Below, one piece after another: positions 34,903 to 42,888 of a DNA stretch of 64,000 nucleotides (position 1 is its first letter; each line of letters starts with the position of its first letter). The stretch covers positions 89,174 through 153,173 of the forward strand of contig VEQP01000001.1 of NCBI GenBank assembly GCA_018883185.1. The letters are read 5' to 3'. Below the pieces are notes generated by a model. The model was not told the DNA's origin. It did no database searches and worked only from the letters and a program-made list of their open reading frames with translations. The translations under genes and the position numbers were made by a program. This DNA comes from Nevskiaceae bacterium (GTDB lineage: Bacteria > Pseudomonadota > Gammaproteobacteria > Steroidobacterales > Steroidobacteraceae).

Positions 34903-35919
34903 TCAGGCGAGCGCCTCGGCGAGCACCCGTCGCACTCGCTCATCATCGGCCGCAGGTTCCAGCGGGTCCTTACGTAACCGGTGTGCGAGAGCGAGCGGCG
35001 CCACACGCTTGACGTGTTCCGGTAATGCGGCGGGCGCACCCTCGTAGGCGGCCAGCGCCAACGCGGCGCGGGTGATGGCGAGTTCGCCGCGGTGCCCATC
35101 GATTGCCAGCAGATCGCACAGTCGCGCGGCCAGCAGCAACGCCTCATGCGACACCTCAACCTGCGGGCGTCGGGCAATCGCTGCGGCCAGCGTGCGGCGT
35201 AGCTTGGCTTGTGCATTCGCGTAACGCTTGCCGAACGCGATCGGATCGGTCTCGAAGGCGAGTCGTCGTCGTACGATCTCGACGCGTTGCGTGACATCGG
35301 CGACGGTGCGAATACGAGCGTGCAAGCCAAACCGATCGAGCAGTTGGGGTCGCAGGTCGCCCTCTTCGGGGTTGCCTGAACCGACGAGCACGAAGCGCGC
35401 AGGGTGACGGATGCTCAGGCCCTCGCGTTCGACGACGTTCACGCCGCTCGCAGCAACATCGAGCAGCAAGTCGACGAGATGATCCTCGAGCAGGTTGACT
35501 TCGTCGATGTAGAGAAATCCGCGGTGTGCTGCAGCGAGCAGTCCTGGCGAGAAGGCTTGTACGCCATCAATGAGTGCGCGCTCGATGTCGACCGAACCGA
35601 CCACACGATCCTCGGTAGCACCGAGCGGTAAATCAACCACGGGCACCGGGCGGCGAGTTGCCTTCAGCACTGAAGACTTGCCGCTGCAGTGCAAGCACTC
35701 GGCTGCGGGTGCGACGGGATCGCAGTTGTAGGGGCACCCCGCCACTACCGATGTCATGGGCAGCAGCTGGGCCAGGGCGCGTACGGCGGTGCTCTTCGCG
35801 GTGCCGCGGTGACCTGTCACCAAGACGCCACCGATCGAGGGGTCGATGACGCTCAGCAGGATCGCGAGCTTCAACTCTTCCTGACCGACGATCGCTACGA
35901 AGGGAAAACTCTGTTGCAC
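34903..35919 (-). CDS. bchI: magnesium/cobalt chelatase I subunit (AAA+ ATPase)
   Basis: 338 residues from GTG 35919, behind a GGAGG site. It is an AAA+ motor with Walker A VTGHRGTAKSTAVRAL, the BchI insertion region with CPYNCDP and CLHC, LPLGATEDRVVGSVDIERAL, Walker B GFLYIDEVNLLEDHLVD, and the sensor 1 region GSGNPEEGDLRPQLLDRFGL. These are strong BchI/ChlI features. It heads a minus-strand operon with bchD and is divergent from bchH across 65 bp. Alone it does not tell whether Mg2+ or Co2+ is inserted. Confidence 0.94.
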   Translation of the reverse strand: MQQSFPFVAIVGQEELKLAILLSVIDPSIGGVLVTGHRGTAKSTAVRALAQLLPMTSVVAGCPYNCDPVAPAAECLHCSGKSSVLKATRRPVPVVDLPLGATEDRVVGSVDIERALIDGVQAFSPGLLAAAHRGFLYIDEVNLLEDHLVDLLLDVAASGVNVVEREGLSIRHPARFVLVGSGNPEEGDLRPQLLDRFGLHARIRTVADVTQRVEIVRRRLAFETDPIAFGKRYANAQAKLRRTLAAAIARRPQVEVSHEALLLAARLCDLLAIDGHRGELAITRAALALAAYEGAPAALPEHVKRVAPLALAHRLRKDPLEPAADDERVRRVLAEALA

Positions 35920-35940
35920 ATGACCTCCTCAACCTCGATG

Positions 35941-35958
35941 TGTCAACATAACAAGACA
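35941..35958. promoter_or_regulatory. PpsR/CrtJ-like palindrome in bchI-bchH divergent promoter
   Basis: TGTCAACATAACAAGACA fits TGTC-N10-GACA, the form of the TGT-N12-ACA sites bound by PpsR/CrtJ in purple phototrophs. It lies within the 65 bp between the bchI and bchH starts. A second TGTCAA occurs at 35967-35972. Other regulators recognise similar symmetric sites, so the identity of the protein is an inference. Confidence 0.5.
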
Positions 35959-35984
35959 GTCGCGGGTGTCAATCGGGGTGGGGT

Positions 35985-38900
35985 ATGAGAACGATTACCT
36001 TTATCGTGGGCATTGAGCGGTTCAATGCCGGTGTTTGGACCGAGGTCGAGCGGCGGCTCGCCGAAGCCGGTGTTGCCGTACGCCTCAAGCGCTATCACGA
36101 CGCACACGTCGATCAGCACGATGCGCAACTGGCTGCGGACCTCAAGTCTTCAGATGTTGTGTTCATGAGTCTCATCAACATGCGACCGCAGGCGGACTGG
36201 ATCGCGGCGCAGCTCGCAGGCTCAAGGGCTGCTGCTGTGTTTGCCTACGAAAGCATGCCCGAGGTGATGCAGCTGACCAAAGTCGGTGAGCATCGTTTCA
36301 AGGAAAAGAAGGGCGAGGCACCGAAGCCCGTGCAGTTCCTGATGCGTCTGATCACCCGCGGTCGCGACGAGGATGCACTCTACGCCTACACGAAGCTCGT
36401 CAAGATCGCCTCGAAGATGTTGCCGCTAATTCCTGAGAAGCTGGCAGGCTTTCGGACTTGGCTCGGCGTCAACCTGTATTGGAATCAGCCCGACGCGCAG
36501 AACATCACCGAGATGGTCAAACTCATCGTTCGCGACACGTTCGCAGAGAGCATTGCCATCGCACCGGTCAGCATCATTCCGACCATGGGGTGTTGGGATC
36601 CGGCAAGCGGCGCGATGTTCGCCGATGCGAATGCCTATATGAAATGGGCCACTCGCCAAGGCCGATACCGCAAAGGTCAGCCGCTCGTCGCCGTTCTCGG
36701 TATGCGCAAGCACGTGGTGCAGCGGCTAGGGTATCTGCAGGAGCTCATCCAAGGCATCGAAGCGCGTGGGCTCGCCGTGCTGCCGGTGTTCGTGTCAGGT
36801 ATCGAGGCGCATGTGGCGGTACGCGAGTGGCTGGTGCATCAGCCGATCGACGCGTTCATATCGACCATGGGATTTTCCATCGTCGGCGGTCCGGCCTCAT
36901 CGACCAAGCCCGGTCAGTACCACGAGACGGCGGCCGATCTACTGGCCAAACTCGATGTTCCCTATGTCATTGCGCAACCACTCTTGATGCAGGAAGAGCA
37001 CGAGTGGAAAGCGCGCGGCGTCATTTCGATGCAGTCCGTGGTGATGTACGACCTGCCGGAAATGGATGGCGCCTCCAGCAGCGTGGCGCTCGGTGCGATC
37101 AAGGATGGGGAATTGACGGCGGTGCCCGATCGCATCGCGCGTGCCATTGATCAAGTCGAGGGCTGGATTCGACTGCGCCGCAAGCCCGCCGCGCAGAGAC
37201 GTGTGGCCGTGGTGCTCTACAATTTTCCGCCGGGTCTCGGCAAAGCAGGAACCGCCGCACTCCTCGATGTGCCTGCGTCCGTATCGGCGCTGATCAAGCG
37301 CTTGAAGGACGAGGGCTATGTTACGGGCCGTGCGCCGACCGATGTGGCTGAATTCGCGCAGCGGCTCACGGATCTCGAGCGTGGCGAGATGGGTAAAACG
37401 CTCTCGCTAAGCGAGTATCGCCAGTTGATGGTCGGTCGCGCAGGCGATCGCATCGAGCGGTTCTGGGGTCAAGCGCCGGGCGATATTGCGCCCGCGGGTC
37501 GCGATGGTATGCGACTCAATACATTGGAGTTTGGCAATGTTCTGGTCGGGCTGCAGCCGACGATGGGTGTGCCCGGCGACCCGATGAAGTTGCTGTTCGA
37601 ACGTAACTTCACGCCGCACCATCAATACGCGGCGTTCTACGCGTGGCTGAAGCAGGGCTGGAAAGCAGATGCCATCATCCATGTCGGCATGCACGGTACA
37701 GCCGAGTGGATGCCTGGCCTGCAGGCCGCGTTGACGGCCGATTGCTGGTCGGACGTGTTGTTGGGCGGTCTCCCGCATCTCTATCTCTATCCGCTCAACA
37801 ATCCTGCAGAAGCGGCCATTGCGCGCCGACGTAGTTACGCCACGATTATCAGTCATGCCATTCCGCCGTATGCGCGTGCAGGCCTCTACAAACAACTAGC
37901 CGATGTGCGCGCACGGCTCGCGGACCCGGCTGATGATTTGTCGGCTAGCTTGCCGGAGTTGCCGCGTCGTGCGGACGAATCGGTGGTGGCCTATCGGTTG
38001 CGTGTGTCTTCGTGGCTTGAGCAGGTCGAGCAACGTTTGATCGTCGATGGCTTGCATGTGTTCGGTGCTGTGCCCGATCGTCGTCGTGCCACCACGCTTG
38101 TCGAGGCGGCGATGGATGTGCCGCGACGCGGCAAGCCCGGGCTTCGTAGCGTGATGAGCGAAGCGGGAATCGATGTACCTGAGGCCAACGCGCTACGCGA
38201 TGCATTGATCGAACGATGCGTCATGGGCCGAGAGGATCCGGCGGCTGTTTGGCGTGCTACGACGAATGCGCCAGTGCCTGCGGCATTGGTCGAGTTCATC
38301 ACCGAGGGTCGCGCGATCGTCTCCGGCATGTCGCGTTGTCATGAGGAACTCGATGCGGTAGTCCATGCGCTCGATGGCGGATTCATCCGTCCGGCCTATG
38401 GAGCCGACCCGGTGAGAGCGGGCGCAGGCGCCTTGCCCTCGGGGCGTAACATTCATGGCATCGATCCGTGGCGTTTGCCCACCGATCACGCTCTTGAGCG
38501 CGGGCGACAGATGGCCGAAGCGCTGTTGGCCAAGCACCGCGCCGAGCATGGCAGCTACCCGCGCACCGTGGCGCAGGCGCTGTGGGCGATGGATACCATC
38601 AAGAGCGAGGGCGAGGGGCTGGGTGTGGTGCTTGCTCTGCTTGGTGCTGAGCCTCAGCGTGATGGCCAAGGCAAGATCCACCGTTTTGCCTTGCAGCCCT
38701 TGGCGCAACTCGGTCGGCCGCGGATCGATGTACTACTCGATGTGTCGTCGATCTTCCGCGACACCTTCCAAATGAGCCTCGATTTGCTGGATGCGCTGTT
38801 TCGCGAGGCAGCCACGGTCGATGAGTCACCGGAGCAGAACTTCGTTCGGGCTCATGCACAGGAAATGCTCGCAGCCGGCCGCACGCTGGAGGAGGCGACT

Positions 38901-39623
38901 GCACGTATTTTCACGCAGGCGCCGGGGCTCTATGGCACCGGAGTCGACGAGGTCATCGAAGAGAGTCAATGGGAGGACACGGCGCAGTTGGCCGACCTTT
39001 ACCGACAGCGCAACGGTTACACGGCAGGCGGTGCCCGCAATGGTGCACCTGCGCCGGAGGCGCTGCGCAGCATGCTAGGGAAGGTCGATCATGTATTCCA
39101 AGCGATCGATTCGGTCGAGTATGGACTGACCGACATGACTCACTACTACGGTCACAGCGGTGCGATCAAACTCGCCGCCGATCGTGAGCGGGGGGCGCCC
39201 GTGTCACTGAGTTACGCCGAGACCTTCACAGGCGAGGTGCGATTGAGTGCCTCGGACGATCTGCTGCGTCTTGAGGCACGTGCCAAGCTGCTTAATCCCA
39301 AGTGGTACGAGGGGATGCTGGCGCATGGCCACAGCGGTGCCGCCGAGATCGGCAATCGCTTTACGCATCTGGTGGGCTGGGGTACGTTGGGCGGGGTGGA
39401 ACAGTGGGTATTTGACGACGCCGCCAAGACGTATCTGCTTGATGAAACAATGCGTCGTCGGCTCGAAGCGGCCAATCCGCAGGCGGTACGCAATGCCGTG
39501 GGTCGGCTGCTCGAGGCGAACGGTCGCGGCATGTGGAAAGCCGATGCAGCAACGCTGGAACAATTGCAGGGCATGTATGCCGAGATCGAGGATCGACTCG
39601 AGGGGGTTGGTGTCGCCGCCTGA
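35985..39623 (+). CDS. bchH: magnesium chelatase H subunit-like (BchH/CobN superfamily)
   Basis: A 1212-residue porphyrin-binding chelatase subunit. The N-terminus (TITFIVGIERFNAG, VVFMSLINMRPQADWI, YESMPEVMQLTKVGEHRF) is the DUF3479-type domain characteristic of BchH/ChlH. The CobN/Mg-chelatase core follows, with VGMHGTAEWMPGLQ, LPHLYLYPLNNPAEA and HGIDPWRLPTDHALERGR. The C-terminus LLNPKWYEGMLAHGHSGAAEI and IEDRLEGVG is family-standard. Length and domain order match BchH, although no other bacteriochlorophyll gene is visible. It starts behind a GGGGTGGGG stretch. Its 3' end overlaps the next gene. Confidence 0.9.
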   Translation: MRTITFIVGIERFNAGVWTEVERRLAEAGVAVRLKRYHDAHVDQHDAQLAADLKSSDVVFMSLINMRPQADWIAAQLAGSRAAAVFAYESMPEVMQLTKVGEHRFKEKKGEAPKPVQFLMRLITRGRDEDALYAYTKLVKIASKMLPLIPEKLAGFRTWLGVNLYWNQPDAQNITEMVKLIVRDTFAESIAIAPVSIIPTMGCWDPASGAMFADANAYMKWATRQGRYRKGQPLVAVLGMRKHVVQRLGYLQELIQGIEARGLAVLPVFVSGIEAHVAVREWLVHQPIDAFISTMGFSIVGGPASSTKPGQYHETAADLLAKLDVPYVIAQPLLMQEEHEWKARGVISMQSVVMYDLPEMDGASSSVALGAIKDGELTAVPDRIARAIDQVEGWIRLRRKPAAQRRVAVVLYNFPPGLGKAGTAALLDVPASVSALIKRLKDEGYVTGRAPTDVAEFAQRLTDLERGEMGKTLSLSEYRQLMVGRAGDRIERFWGQAPGDIAPAGRDGMRLNTLEFGNVLVGLQPTMGVPGDPMKLLFERNFTPHHQYAAFYAWLKQGWKADAIIHVGMHGTAEWMPGLQAALTADCWSDVLLGGLPHLYLYPLNNPAEAAIARRRSYATIISHAIPPYARAGLYKQLADVRARLADPADDLSASLPELPRRADESVVAYRLRVSSWLEQVEQRLIVDGLHVFGAVPDRRRATTLVEAAMDVPRRGKPGLRSVMSEAGIDVPEANALRDALIERCVMGREDPAAVWRATTNAPVPAALVEFITEGRAIVSGMSRCHEELDAVVHALDGGFIRPAYGADPVRAGAGALPSGRNIHGIDPWRLPTDHALERGRQMAEALLAKHRAEHGSYPRTVAQALWAMDTIKSEGEGLGVVLALLGAEPQRDGQGKIHRFALQPLAQLGRPRIDVLLDVSSIFRDTFQMSLDLLDALFREAATVDESPEQNFVRAHAQEMLAAGRTLEEATARIFTQAPGLYGTGVDEVIEESQWEDTAQLADLYRQRNGYTAGGARNGAPAPEALRSMLGKVDHVFQAIDSVEYGLTDMTHYYGHSGAIKLAADRERGAPVSLSYAETFTGEVRLSASDDLLRLEARAKLLNPKWYEGMLAHGHSGAAEIGNRFTHLVGWGTLGGVEQWVFDDAAKTYLLDETMRRRLEAANPQAVRNAVGRLLEANGRGMWKADAATLEQLQGMYAEIEDRLEGVGVAA

Positions 39624-40875
39624 GTGTGACCGCTGCGCTCAAGTTCGTACGTGGCAGTCCGTCGTCGTTACTTTTGTCGCGGCCTTGGCGCTCGGTGCCT
39701 GCACGCCTACGCCGCCCGCTGCAACCACTGATCTCAGTTATCAATCGAAGCTCATCGAGCAACTGATCGACGCGAAACCCGGGCAAGTGATCGAGATCCC
39801 GGCTGGACGCCACGTGTTCGATCGCAGCCTCACGCTCCGCACCGATGACGTGACGCTGCGCGGTGCCGGGATGGACAAGACCGTGCTGACTTTCGCCGGC
39901 CAAAAAAGCGGCGCCGAGGGCCTGCTCGTCAATGCGAGTGGATTCACGCTCGAAAATCTGGCTATCGAAGATACCAAGGGCGATGCAGTAAAGATCAATG
40001 AGGGTGAGCGCATCACCCTGCGGTCTGTGCGCGTCGAGTGGACGGGCGGCCCCAAAACGACTAACGGCGCGTACGGTTTGTATCCCGTGCGCACGCGACA
40101 GGTTTTGATCGAGGACTGCGTGGTTCGGGGCGCCTCGGACGCTGGGATCTATGTCGGCCAGTCGACGGACATCATTGTTCGGCGCAACCGCGTCGAGTAC
40201 AACGTCGCCGGCATCGAAATCGAAAATTCCCGTCGTGCCGACGTGTACGACAATGAGGTCGCGCGCAACACGGGGGGTGTTCTGGTATTCAACATGCCGA
40301 ATTTGCCCGAGGCCGGGGCGGGCACGCGAGTCTTCAACAATCGCATCTACGATAACAACACGGCTAATTTCGCGGCCAAAGGCACGGCGGTAGCGAGTGT
40401 TCCGGCAGGCTCGGGTATCGTCATCAATGCGAATGACCAGGTCGAGATTTTCGACAATACGCTGCGCGACAATGCGACGGCGCACATCATCATCTCGAGT
40501 TATTTCTCTACTGGGTACATGAACTCCTACAGTGTGGCGCCCGGGTTCGATCCCTACCCCGAAGCGATCCACGTGCATTCGAACCGCTATACCGGCGGGG
40601 GTGACAGCCCCGATGGTCTCGATCTCAAAGCGCTCAAGCTTGCAATGATGGGTCTCAGTGGTCGTTTTCCACCGGTGCTCTGGGATGGTTATGCCGATCC
40701 GAAAAAACTGGTGAACGGTCGATTGCCGGCCGAACGGGCACTGTGCATTCGCGATGCCGGTGCCGTACTCAACGCCGACGGTCCAGGTAACTATCGTAAT
40801 CCGATACTCGATGAGAAATCGTTCCGCTGCGAGCTCCCACCGCTCGCCGCAGTCGCTTGGGACCCGGCAGGATGA
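39610..40875 (+). CDS. parallel beta-helix lipoprotein
   Basis: About 421 residues from GTG 39610, inside the end of bchH; TTG 39607 is an alternative. A hydrophobic signal leads to a lipobox (VAALALGACTP), so it is a predicted lipoprotein. The rest is a right-handed parallel beta-helix: IEIPAGRHVFDRSLTL, VTLRGAGMDKTVL, then repeated turns such as VLIEDCVVRGASDAGIYV, IIVRRNRVEYNVAGIEI and ADVYDNEVARNTGGVLV. NosD and polysaccharide-active proteins share this fold, but no catalytic site is apparent. It overlaps the dihaem cytochrome gene by ATGA; such beta-helix/cytochrome pairs recur in bacteria with unknown function. Confidence 0.87.
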   Translation: MSPPECDRCAQVRTWQSVVVTFVAALALGACTPTPPAATTDLSYQSKLIEQLIDAKPGQVIEIPAGRHVFDRSLTLRTDDVTLRGAGMDKTVLTFAGQKSGAEGLLVNASGFTLENLAIEDTKGDAVKINEGERITLRSVRVEWTGGPKTTNGAYGLYPVRTRQVLIEDCVVRGASDAGIYVGQSTDIIVRRNRVEYNVAGIEIENSRRADVYDNEVARNTGGVLVFNMPNLPEAGAGTRVFNNRIYDNNTANFAAKGTAVASVPAGSGIVINANDQVEIFDNTLRDNATAHIIISSYFSTGYMNSYSVAPGFDPYPEAIHVHSNRYTGGGDSPDGLDLKALKLAMMGLSGRFPPVLWDGYADPKKLVNGRLPAERALCIRDAGAVLNADGPGNYRNPILDEKSFRCELPPLAAVAWDPAG

Positions 40876-41975
40876 AACCTCGAGGGTGGGGATTTCTTTG
40901 TATCGTGGCGCTGTTCAGCCTGCTTGGGTGTCATCGGGCGCCAACGCCGCAATTCCACGCACAGGTTAATCCAGAGCAATTGTCGGATTGGGGCATTCTG
41001 CACCTCGACGATGGCACGCTGAAGCTTGCCGAAGGTGTGCAGGCCTATCAGCTCCCAACCCCGCTCTTCAGTGACTACGCGCAAAAGCTGCGCACCGTGT
41101 GGTTGCCGCCGGGGGAGGCGGCGCGGTACTCGTCCACGTCGGTCTTCGAGTTCCCCGTCGGCACAGTGATCAGCAAGACCTTCTACTATCGGCGCGACGC
41201 GAGTCAGGGCGGCCGCGTCCAGGAGGCACCAGCGCTCAGTGCGGCGACGCTCGATCTGCGCGCGGTTCGCCTGATCGAGACCCGGCTGCTGGTTCTGCGT
41301 CCGGGAGGCTGGGTGGCGTTGCCATACGTCTGGAACGAGGCGCAGACCGAGGCTCGTTTGACGCGGGCGGGTGCGACGCTCGATCTGATTCGGGTCAAGG
41401 CTGACGGCGGCGAGGTGCCATTCGCCTACATGGTGCCCGACAGCAATCAGTGCGCAGGTTGCCACGCGCCCAATATCAAAGCGGGTGCTTTGCAACCCAT
41501 CGGTCTGAAGGCGCGCCACCTGCCCGCGGAGCAGCTTCAGGCCTGGTCGGCGGCAGGTGTATTGCGGGGCCTACCGGCGGTGACCGCGTTGCCGCGGACC
41601 GTCGATTGGACCGATGAGTCCATCGAGCTCGGGGTGCGGGCTCGTGCGTATCTCGACATCAATTGCGGTCATTGCCACAACCGCAGCGGGCCCGCTGATA
41701 CGTCCGGCCTCGTCCTCGACGCGAGCGCTGTTCCCGATGTGTCGATGGGCGTCTGCAAGCCTCCGGTCGCTGCGGGGCAGGGCACAGGGAATCGCCGATT
41801 TGGCATCGTTCCCGGTCGTCCCGATGAGTCGATTCTTCTGTACCGGATGGAGTCGACTGACCCCGGTGCGATGATGCCTGAGCTGGGCCGACACCTTGCT
41901 CATGACGAGGGCAATGCGCTCATGCGGCGATGGATCAGTGCTTTATCGGGATCTTGTGGTAATCACCGTTCTTGA
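40872..41975 (+). CDS. SO2930-like dihaem c-type cytochrome lipoprotein
   Basis: 367 residues from the ATG of the ATGA overlap. A lipoprotein-type signal is visible (VALFSLLGCHR). Two c-type haem motifs occur: CAGCH near residue 195 and CGHCH near 270. The N-terminal LSDWGILHLDDG, PLFSDYAQKLR and the FPVGTVISKTFYY segment match the uncharacterised SO2930/HNE_0200 family. Periplasmic or outer-membrane electron transfer is likely. Its partner is always the beta-helix protein next door, so the two may form one surface complex (inference). Confidence 0.88.
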   Translation: MKPRGWGFLCIVALFSLLGCHRAPTPQFHAQVNPEQLSDWGILHLDDGTLKLAEGVQAYQLPTPLFSDYAQKLRTVWLPPGEAARYSSTSVFEFPVGTVISKTFYYRRDASQGGRVQEAPALSAATLDLRAVRLIETRLLVLRPGGWVALPYVWNEAQTEARLTRAGATLDLIRVKADGGEVPFAYMVPDSNQCAGCHAPNIKAGALQPIGLKARHLPAEQLQAWSAAGVLRGLPAVTALPRTVDWTDESIELGVRARAYLDINCGHCHNRSGPADTSGLVLDASAVPDVSMGVCKPPVAAGQGTGNRRFGIVPGRPDESILLYRMESTDPGAMMPELGRHLAHDEGNALMRRWISALSGSCGNHRS

Positions 41976-42032
41976 AGAGAGATCGCAGTCACTTCAGACT
42001 AGCCCGGTCATTCACGCAGTCGAAAGTTACAC

Positions 42033-42875
42033 TTGCATACAGCGGCGAACAGTACTCTTAAGGTCGGATTCTGGGGAGTGCGCGGCAGCGTACCCTGCCC
42101 CGGGCCTGACTATGCCGAGTTCGGTGGCAACTCGAGTTGTGTCGTGGTCGAGTGCGGTGAGGCGCTGCTGATCTTCGACGCGGGTTCAGGCATCCGCCCG
42201 CTCGGCAATAGCGCCGCGTTTGCCACAAGACGCAGCGCGACGTTGTTTTTCTCGCACTTTCACCACGATCATATCGTCGGCTTTCCGTTCTTTGCGCCCA
42301 TCTTCGAGAGTGGATTTCGGTTGGATGTATACGCCGCCCGCCGCCCGGGCATCCCCAGTGTGCATGCGGTGATGAATGCAGCTTTGAGCTCCCCCTATCT
42401 CCCCGATCTCATGCCCATCGTGGCACCGCAGTGCGTGTTCCATGACTTCGCCGTGGGTAATGATGTGCAGATCGGTCCCGGAATCGCAGTCAGAACCCAC
42501 GACTTGTGCCACCCGGGCGGGGCCACCGCCTACCGCGTGCAGAGCGGGTCCCATTCGGTGGCCTACGTTACCGACCACGAAATGGCGACGGCGGGAAGTG
42601 ATGCCTTGCGTGATTTCGTTGAAGGTTGTGATGTTTTGATTTTCGATTCGATGTTCGATGAACGCATTGATGGCGATAAGCCACGCTGGGGACATTCCAC
42701 CGTACAGGAAGGCGTCGCACTCGCGCGCGATGCGGGTTGTACGCAGTTCGTAGCCTTTCACCACAACCCCAATTACCCTGATCCCGTGATGCGTGAGATC
42801 GATGCGTGGCTGAGTGAGCAGGCCGGGGTCAAGGCCTTCGCAGCGCGCGAGGGCATGAGTCTGCTCATCGAATGA
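42033..42875 (+). CDS. MBL-fold metallo-hydrolase
   Basis: 280 residues from a TTG at 42033, the only in-frame start before the conserved VGFWGVRGSVPCPGP. The metal site HxHxDH is visible in LFFSHFHHDHIVG, and further ligands lie in VTDHE and the late FHHNPNYPDP region. The opening and GGNSSCVVVE are typical of a group related to cyclic-phosphate and cAMP phosphodiesterases (class III-like or PhnP-like). The substrate is uncertain. No ribosome-binding site is obvious. The next gene begins 13 bp later. Confidence 0.85.
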   Translation: MHTAANSTLKVGFWGVRGSVPCPGPDYAEFGGNSSCVVVECGEALLIFDAGSGIRPLGNSAAFATRRSATLFFSHFHHDHIVGFPFFAPIFESGFRLDVYAARRPGIPSVHAVMNAALSSPYLPDLMPIVAPQCVFHDFAVGNDVQIGPGIAVRTHDLCHPGGATAYRVQSGSHSVAYVTDHEMATAGSDALRDFVEGCDVLIFDSMFDERIDGDKPRWGHSTVQEGVALARDAGCTQFVAFHHNPNYPDPVMREIDAWLSEQAGVKAFAAREGMSLLIE

Positions 42876-42888
42876 CATTGCCTACGTT

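Noticed and set aside
33125..39623. Evidence for a photosynthesis gene cluster
   Set aside because: Only the three chelatase subunits are present. No bchL/N/B, puf, puh or crt genes appear in 64 kb.
39361..40578. A 405-codon minus-strand open frame over bchH and the beta-helix gene
   Set aside because: It is antisense to two recognisable proteins, with no motifs and no ribosome-binding site.
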